Below the pieces are notes generated by a model. That model was not told where the DNA came from, did not search any database, and saw only the letters and a program-made list of their open reading frames with translations. From Klebsiella oxytoca (lineage in GTDB: Bacteria > Pseudomonadota > Gammaproteobacteria > Enterobacterales > Enterobacteriaceae), in NCBI RefSeq assembly GCF_009707385.1, contig NZ_CP046115.1, positions 1,240,001 through 1,304,000 of the forward strand: a stretch of 64,000 bases of DNA, given 5' to 3'. Positions 59,022 to 64,000 of this stretch are shown here, piece after piece. Position 1 is the stretch's first letter, and every line of letters begins with the position of its first letter. The position numbers and the translations under genes are program-made.

Positions 59022-59384
59022 GGTCAATTCCTTTGTCTGGGAGGACAAGTAAGGACCTCAGCGCCAGTTCCACCGGCACTACCTTATCCTGAATGTCAGC
59101 CAGAACATATGGAAATATTTATTTCATTTCAATATAGATTTGAAATTTAATTTCTGTATATGAGAGGCGGATCGAAAAATGACAAAATTGATCCGTTGAA
59201 TTTAATGGCGGTGCTATCAAGCCATTCTGATTAATAAGGCGATTAGTTGCTTTTATGAAGGCTTCTCTGATTAGTTTTTTGTATTTATTTTGCCGGGATG
59301 CGTAATGAATGTGTGAAGTGAATCGATAAGGCGCGGATTTTTATTTTTTCATTAATCATTAAAATGAAATTAATTTTTCTTTTT
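59022..59384 (-). promoter_or_regulatory. AT-rich upstream region of the GPH-Gfo/Idh operon
   Basis: About 360 bases, much richer in A and T than the surroundings, with no credible gene. It must hold the promoter of the GPH transporter gene. No divergent regulator gene adjoins it and I recognise no specific operator, so the controlling protein is probably encoded elsewhere. Confidence 0.5.
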
Positions 59385-59414
59385 CGGCGGGCATGTTTTG
59401 AATCATGCCCGCCG
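59385..59414 (-). terminator. Perfect 11-bp inverted repeat at the 3' end of the AAHS transporter gene
   Basis: CGGCGGGCATG and CATGCCCGCCG pair exactly around eight bases, twelve bases past the transporter stop. In the minus-strand RNA the stem is followed by A rather than U, so it is not a standard intrinsic terminator, though its place at an operon end suggests a transcript-end role. Confidence 0.5.
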
Positions 59415-59426
59415 AAACCTCAGGAA

Positions 59427-60791
59427 TTAAAGCGAATTTGTGACTGGCGTTGGTGACGAGGCCGTTTTTAGCGTCGAACCAGCGGCAAAAATACCTTTGG
59501 CCGCCAGCCCGGCGACGGTGATAGCGGCGGGAACGCCAAGGAGCAGGAAAACGCTTTCGAAGCTGATATTCAGCGCCAGCATTTCAGCCCCGGCAAAGGC
59601 GCTAAGGATAGCGCCCAGACGGCCAACACCGTGCATCCAGCTGGAGCCCGTCGCCCGCGCTTCGGTAGGATAATAACGGGCGGAGAGCGCGTTCATGCCG
59701 GTATTGGCGCCGTTCAGGCAGGCTCCGCTGATAAACGCCAGCAGGCAGATGAGCGCAAAGCTTGCTGCTGCATAGCCCATCGCCATCGTGAACAGTCCGC
59801 CAACGGCGTAAATAAGTCCGAGCGCCCGATGGGGGTTGATCCGGTCCATCAGCCAGCCGGCAAACAGTGAGCCAAGGGTTCCGCCCGCCTGGTACATCGC
59901 GGTCATCACTGCCGCCTGGCTGACCGTTAAGCCGACTTCTTTTACCAGCGTCGGTAACCAGCTGCCGAGGAGATAAACCAAAAAAAGTCCCATAAAGTAG
60001 ACCAGCCAGAGCATTAATGAACCGAAACGATAGTGACGCGACAGCACGATGCGCATCGCATTTGTCTGGACGGGCTGCGTCGGGAGGCTGAACTCAGCGT
60101 CATCGGCGATTTGTCCGGGATAGAGGCGCTGCAAAATCCTTCGTATACGTTCGGCAGGCGCCCGCTTAACCACCAGGAAACGCACCGATTCGGGCAACAG
60201 CCAGATCAGAACCGGAGCGAACAGCAGCGGGAGGATACCGCCGAGCAGCATCAGCGAGTGCCAGCCGAACTGTGGGATCAGCCAGGAGGCGGAGAATCCT
60301 CCGGCCGCCGCGCCAAAGGTAAAACCGCAAAAAATAATGGTAATCAGAAACGAACGCTGGCGCTCCGGCGCATATTCTGACACCAGAGTGCCGATATTGG
60401 GCATGGCCGCGCCTAACCCCAGACCGGTCATAAAACGAAAAAACATCATTTGCTCAATGTTTTGTGAGAGGGCGGTAGCAATGGTCCAGAAGCCAAAGAA
60501 AAAGACGCTATTGATGATAATTTTCTTCCGTCCCAGCCAGTCGGCGAGAGGTCCGGAGAAAATAGCGCCCAGCGCCAGGCCTATCAGTGCAGCGCTGATG
60601 ACGAAGCCGAGCTCATGGTTGCTTACTCCCCATTCCTGCTTGAGCGTTGGGGCGATAAATCCCATGATGGCGATATCAAAACCGTCCAGCGCAATCACGC
60701 AAAAGCCTAAAAGCACCACCAGCTTCTGGAAGCGGCTCAGCGGATTAGCGTTAATTAACTCCCTGACGTCCAGGCGTTGAGTCTGTGTCAT
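59427..60791 (-). CDS. MFS transporter of the aromatic acid:H+ symporter (AAHS) type
   Basis: The 454-residue protein has 12 predicted membrane segments and the AAHS signature CVIALDGFDIAIMGFIAPTL (about residues 31-50), plus motif A-like GPLADWLGRKK. Known members import 4-hydroxybenzoate, protocatechuate, shikimate-like or other carboxylated ring compounds. It lies 10 bases after the TIM-barrel gene and ends the operon. An aromatic or hydroaromatic acid substrate is inferred. Confidence 0.88.
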   Translation of the reverse strand: MTQTQRLDVRELINANPLSRFQKLVVLLGFCVIALDGFDIAIMGFIAPTLKQEWGVSNHELGFVISAALIGLALGAIFSGPLADWLGRKKIIINSVFFFGFWTIATALSQNIEQMMFFRFMTGLGLGAAMPNIGTLVSEYAPERQRSFLITIIFCGFTFGAAAGGFSASWLIPQFGWHSLMLLGGILPLLFAPVLIWLLPESVRFLVVKRAPAERIRRILQRLYPGQIADDAEFSLPTQPVQTNAMRIVLSRHYRFGSLMLWLVYFMGLFLVYLLGSWLPTLVKEVGLTVSQAAVMTAMYQAGGTLGSLFAGWLMDRINPHRALGLIYAVGGLFTMAMGYAAASFALICLLAFISGACLNGANTGMNALSARYYPTEARATGSSWMHGVGRLGAILSAFAGAEMLALNISFESVFLLLGVPAAITVAGLAAKGIFAAGSTLKTASSPTPVTNSL

Positions 60792-60801
60792 GGGGGGCTC
60801 C

Positions 60802-61620
60802 TTATGCGCAAGGGCGCAGGTAGGACTGCGCTGCGTTGAACAGCAGCTGGGCGCGGGCGAGCGCAGGCAGCGCGCCGCGAGGGCCGCTTAGCGGAACTTC
60901 TACAGAGACCGGCAGCGTGGCCGGCAGCGCCGCCATCAGGCCGTACAGGTCGAGTCCGCCTTCGCCAGGCACCTGGCGCGCCGCGCGTGCCTGGTAAATC
61001 AACTCCTGTTCATCGGCGGGTATTTGCGGCGGAGCGTCGCAAAGCTGCATGTAGTTGAGGCAGCTTTGCGGTAATGCGGCGAGGGTGGAGAGGGATTCGC
61101 CTGCCCGCCAGAAGTGAATGGCGTCAATGAGAATACCGATATCGTTGCGGCCGCTGGCGGTAATGAGCGCCCGGGCCTCGGCGATGGTGCGCAGATGGGT
61201 CCAGGGCATGGGCTCCAGGTTCATGGTTAAACCATATTGCAGACCCGCTTCGGCAAGGCGCGCGAGGTTATCCGCGCTGCGCGCCCGGTTATCATCGTTT
61301 CCAGCGACTAAAACCTGTTTTGCGCCAAGGCGCGCGGCGGTGTCGAGGAAGAGCTGTAAACGGGAATCCAGTGAAAAATCCGGCGTCAGGCGGACGATTT
61401 CAACGTCCGAGACGCGGATGCCGGTCTCCATTAGCGCCGCCAGGGTATCGCGGACGGCAGCGGTATCGCCCAGCATGTCATAATCCGGGTCAGACGGCGT
61501 GGCGGGGAGCAGGCGCAGGCCGACGTGGGTAAATCCGGTTTGGGCCGCAATTCGCACCTGTTCCGGCGGCGGGACGTCGAGCAGGGTAAGCGCGGCGAGT
61601 GACAGGGTTCGCATGTTCAT
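60802..61620 (-). CDS. Sugar phosphate isomerase/epimerase-like TIM-barrel enzyme
   Basis: The 272-residue protein fits the xylose-isomerase-like TIM-barrel (AP endonuclease 2) family. Blocks such as NLEPMPWTHLRT, ILIDAIHFWRAG and VSVEVPLSG carry the Glu, Asp and His expected for a metal site. Members include isomerases, inosose dehydratase and 3-dehydroshikimate dehydratase, so the reaction is open. ATG 61620 is chosen because GGAG lies six bases upstream, within the first codons of the longer frame starting at 61632. Confidence 0.82.
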   Translation of the reverse strand: MNMRTLSLAALTLLDVPPPEQVRIAAQTGFTHVGLRLLPATPSDPDYDMLGDTAAVRDTLAALMETGIRVSDVEIVRLTPDFSLDSRLQLFLDTAARLGAKQVLVAGNDDNRARSADNLARLAEAGLQYGLTMNLEPMPWTHLRTIAEARALITASGRNDIGILIDAIHFWRAGESLSTLAALPQSCLNYMQLCDAPPQIPADEQELIYQARAARQVPGEGGLDLYGLMAALPATLPVSVEVPLSGPRGALPALARAQLLFNAAQSYLRPCA

Positions 61621-61685
61621 AAAGGACTCCATTACAGTTGCAGGTGATTGTTGTTATGCGTATTGCCGTCCCTGGTGGAATGCTT

Positions 61686-63389
61686 TTACTGCATTGTTTT
61701 ATTTATGTTTTCTGTCAGTTTTTTACCGACTATATAGCCAAAGGTCATCGCCGGACCGAGCGTGATACCGCCGCTGGGATAGAATCCCCGCATCACGCTC
61801 GACATATCGTTACCGATGGCGTAAAGGCCCCGAATCGGCTGCTGCTGTGCATCGAGAACCCGGGCAAATTCATCGGTAATTAATCCGCTAAACGAGCCCA
61901 GCGAGCCGGGAAGAATGCGCACGGCATAAAAAGGCGGCTGGCTGAGTTTCCCAAGCGTAGGATGAGGGGAACGGCTGGAGTCCCCCTGCGCGCGGTTGTA
62001 GGCTGAGGCGCCGCGCTGAAAATCCTTATCCTCCCCCTGGTCTACAAAACCGTTAAAACGGGCGATCGTTTCCGCCAGCTGCTGCGAATCGATAGCGCAG
62101 GCTTTCGCCAGCGCTTCCGGCGTCTCGCCGGCGTAGAGATAGCCAGTGCGTCGCCAGGGCTCGGGGGAAAAAGGGAAGGGGCGAGCATGGCCTAACCCGT
62201 AGCGCCGCAGCGCACGGCTATCGGCAATCAGCCATGCCTGCGGCGTTTCGCCCGGCGGGGTGGCTTCCAGCAGCGCGGCAATAAAATCGTGATAAGAGTC
62301 GGCCTCATTGGTGAAGCGCTTACCGTTGGGTAAAACGGCAATAAAGCCCGGCTTGGCTCGCTCTACCAGGTGCGGGAAGGCCAGCTGCAGGCCGCTGGCG
62401 AGGGTAACGCGCGACACCGGCGCCCAGGCCATTGCGTGCCTGAGCGAAGTATCAAACCGTCCACCGACCGCTTCGCCGAGCCGAATACCATCCCCCTGAT
62501 TACCCGGAGGCGCGGCGGAGAAGTGGCCGTAGCCGCTGGCGGCGTGCGGGACATTTTCCGCCAGACGCTGTTTGTCGTGAGGAAAGCCGCCGCAGGCGAG
62601 GATCACCGCCCCGGCGCGAATCTCCAGTGTGCCGCTGTCGCCGCGTAATATCGCACCAGTAATGCCGTTATCGGCGGTGAGCAGCCGTTCTACCGGCGCG
62701 TTAAGCTGAAAATTGACGCCAGCGTCCAGCGCCGAGCGCAGCAGACGGGCGACCAGCGCATTGCCGTTAACCAGATGGTGTCCGCGCCCGGCACGCAGCC
62801 GCTGCCAGCCGTGGCGCAGCAGGCGGCGGGTGGCATACAGCGCCGAGCGCGGTGAGCGGGTCGCGTTGAAAAAGTGCGCCATGTCCGTGCCGCCGGCAAT
62901 GCCCATACCCGCGAGGCTAATGGTTTCCAGCGGCGGACGCAGCCGGTGCAGCCAGTCGCCGAGCAGGCTTCCGTTAAAAGGCTGCGCCGTCACCGAACGG
63001 CCGCCCTGCGCAGAGCCCGGTGAAGGGTGAAAATCGGGCATTTTACTGCCGGAAAGAAACTGCACTGCGGTGTGGCGACGAAAAAAGTCGATCATCTCCG
63101 GCCCGTACTTTAAGAAAGCGAGCAGCCGCGCATCGGCAGGCTCACCGCCCATTTCATGCTGTAAATAGGTGAGCGGCGCGTGAGGCTCTTCGTTGATACC
63201 TTCTTCTCTGACCAACGGATTATGCGGGATCCACAGCCAGCCGCCGGACCAGGCGCTGGTGCCGCCAATCACCGATTCTTTTTCCGCAACCAGCACGCTG
63301 GCGCCGCCCAGCGCGGCGGTGACGGCGGCAGAAAGCCCCGCCGCGCCGGAGCCGACTACCAGAACATCCACGTTCATCTGCCCGCTCAT
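61686..63389 (-). CDS. FAD-dependent dehydrogenase, fumarate reductase/3-ketosteroid dehydrogenase family
   Basis: The 567-residue flavoprotein has the dinucleotide motif VVGSGAAGLSAA (residues 11-22), ESVIGGTSAWSGGWLWIP and a C-terminal GNDMSSVMRGFYPSGGITLG typical of the 3-ketosteroid-1-dehydrogenase and flavocytochrome c group. Such enzymes remove or add hydrogen next to a carbonyl. A steroid substrate should not be assumed. No export signal is evident, so it is probably cytoplasmic. It lies 10 bases from the NIPSNAP gene and is related to the next flavoprotein. Confidence 0.87.
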   Translation of the reverse strand: MSGQMNVDVLVVGSGAAGLSAAVTAALGGASVLVAEKESVIGGTSAWSGGWLWIPHNPLVREEGINEEPHAPLTYLQHEMGGEPADARLLAFLKYGPEMIDFFRRHTAVQFLSGSKMPDFHPSPGSAQGGRSVTAQPFNGSLLGDWLHRLRPPLETISLAGMGIAGGTDMAHFFNATRSPRSALYATRRLLRHGWQRLRAGRGHHLVNGNALVARLLRSALDAGVNFQLNAPVERLLTADNGITGAILRGDSGTLEIRAGAVILACGGFPHDKQRLAENVPHAASGYGHFSAAPPGNQGDGIRLGEAVGGRFDTSLRHAMAWAPVSRVTLASGLQLAFPHLVERAKPGFIAVLPNGKRFTNEADSYHDFIAALLEATPPGETPQAWLIADSRALRRYGLGHARPFPFSPEPWRRTGYLYAGETPEALAKACAIDSQQLAETIARFNGFVDQGEDKDFQRGASAYNRAQGDSSRSPHPTLGKLSQPPFYAVRILPGSLGSFSGLITDEFARVLDAQQQPIRGLYAIGNDMSSVMRGFYPSGGITLGPAMTFGYIVGKKLTENINKTMQ

Positions 63390-63399
63390 GCCTGACTCC

Positions 63400-63720
63400 T
63401 TATTGCAATGGTGAAAAATCGGTAGGGCGCAGAAGAACTGATTCGAGGCGCTCTACGGCGGCCAGCTCGCGATTTTTGCGCGAAAACGTCAGCCAGCGTT
63501 CGTCCTGCGCCATACGCGCCCTGCGTACCAGACGATCGTCGAGGCTCTCGTAGGCCCAGATGTGCACCACCTGATTGACCACGCCAATTTCGGTAAAGAA
63601 GAAGCCGATGAGTTTGCCGAGATGCTCGGTCTGGACGGCGTAGGCATCGCTTTTGTACAGCGCCAGCCAGTCGGCCATTTTCAGCGGGTTGATGGTGTAG
63701 GTGCGTTTTTCATAGATCAT
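63400..63720 (-). CDS. NIPSNAP-family protein
   Basis: The 106-residue protein has the dimeric alpha-beta-barrel pattern of NIPSNAP proteins (MIYEKRTYTINPLKMADWL, then VVHIWAYESLDDRLVRR). Bacterial members often accompany catabolic oxidoreductases, but their chemistry is largely unknown. It starts behind CAGGAG, lies 13 bases after the partial flavoprotein gene and 10 bases before the complete one, so all three are surely co-transcribed. Confidence 0.88.
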   Translation of the reverse strand: MIYEKRTYTINPLKMADWLALYKSDAYAVQTEHLGKLIGFFFTEIGVVNQVVHIWAYESLDDRLVRRARMAQDERWLTFSRKNRELAAVERLESVLLRPTDFSPLQ

Positions 63721-63733
63721 GATGTTCTCCTGT

Positions 63734-64000
63734 TTACAGTGCGTGTTGTTGCGCCATGTGGCTGGCTGAGAGATAGCCGAAGGTCAGCGCCGGGCCGAGG
63801 GTAATTCCCGGACCGGGATAGGTTCCGGCCATCATCGAATCCATATCGTTACCCACGGCGTAGAGCCCTTTAATTGGTTCACCCAGCGAGTTGATAACCT
63901 GGGCATTGGCGGTAGTGACCAGGCCGCGCGAGGTGCCAAGATCGCCGGTATAGAGAGTGACGGCATAAAACGGCGCGCTGGTCAGCGGAGCGTTACAGGC
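63734..64000 (-). CDS. Second FAD-dependent dehydrogenase (C-terminal part; 5' end beyond window)
   Basis: An open frame enters at the window edge and stops at 63734, giving 88 residues. It reads SAPFYAVTLYTGDLGTSRGL and then GNDMDSMMAGTYPGPGITLG, the same C-terminal flavin-domain signature as the complete flavoprotein at 61.7-63.4 kb. It is therefore a paralogue in the same operon. Its N-terminus, catalytic residues and exact role are outside the window. Confidence 0.85.
   Translation of the reverse strand, partial: ACNAPLTSAPFYAVTLYTGDLGTSRGLVTTANAQVINSLGEPIKGLYAVGNDMDSMMAGTYPGPGITLGPALTFGYLSASHMAQQHAL

Overview
The window is chromosomal DNA of an enterobacterium, most likely from the Klebsiella/Raoultella/Enterobacter group. 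Its backbone follows the order known from the Escherichia coli 9-minute region: rdgC, mak, sbcC-sbcD, phoB-phoR, brnQ, proY, malZ, acpH, queA-tgt-yajC-secD-secF, tsx, yajI, nrdR-ribD-ribE-nusB, thiL-pgpA, yajO-dxs-ispA-xseB, thiI, yajL-panE, yajQ, yajR. Many proteins match the remembered E. coli lengths. The species assignment is inference. I saw no rRNA, tRNA, CRISPR array, transposase or integrase.

Four stretches do not belong to the E. coli order. (1) 2.0-9.9 kb, between mak and sbcC: a chaperone-usher fimbrial operon (major subunit, strong internal terminator, chaperone, usher, tip adhesin), then a convergent EAL-domain gene, then a pair resembling Salmonella MarT/FidL (membrane-anchored winged-helix regulator plus a small membrane partner), then a DUF4406 gene. 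(2) 22.1-30.9 kb, between malZ and acpH: a LysR regulator divergent from an isochorismatase-family hydrolase, an ABM-domain membrane protein and a YtcJ-type amidohydrolase, with three tandem 123-bp palindromic repeats inside the cluster; then a DUF2339/DUF3999 membrane pair and a 2-Cys peroxiredoxin. (3) 38.1-40.7 kb, between secF and tsx: an M24-fold protein with an eroded metal site, a VOC protein and a WYL-type regulator. (4) 56.3-64.0 kb, after yajR: a GPH transporter with a Gfo/Idh/MocA oxidoreductase, then a tightly packed minus-strand operon of two related flavin dehydrogenases, a NIPSNAP protein, a TIM-barrel isomerase-like enzyme and an AAHS-type transporter. The last operon runs off the right edge.

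The backbone genes serve recombination and hairpin repair (RdgC, SbcCD), phosphate sensing (PhoBR), branched-chain amino acid and amino acid uptake (BrnQ, ProY), maltodextrin use (MalZ), queuosine tRNA modification (QueA, Tgt), protein export (YajC-SecDF), nucleoside entry (Tsx), riboflavin, thiamine and isoprenoid synthesis (RibD/RibE, ThiL/ThiI/Dxs, Dxs/IspA) and phospholipid synthesis (PgpA). The accessory blocks add surface adhesion with its own candidate regulators, and catabolic or detoxification functions whose substrates cannot be read from sequence alone.

The best candidates for less-described biology are the fimbrial/EAL/MarT-FidL-like module, the flavin dehydrogenase-NIPSNAP operon, the 123-bp tandem palindromes, and several hairpins placed over or next to ribosome binding sites.
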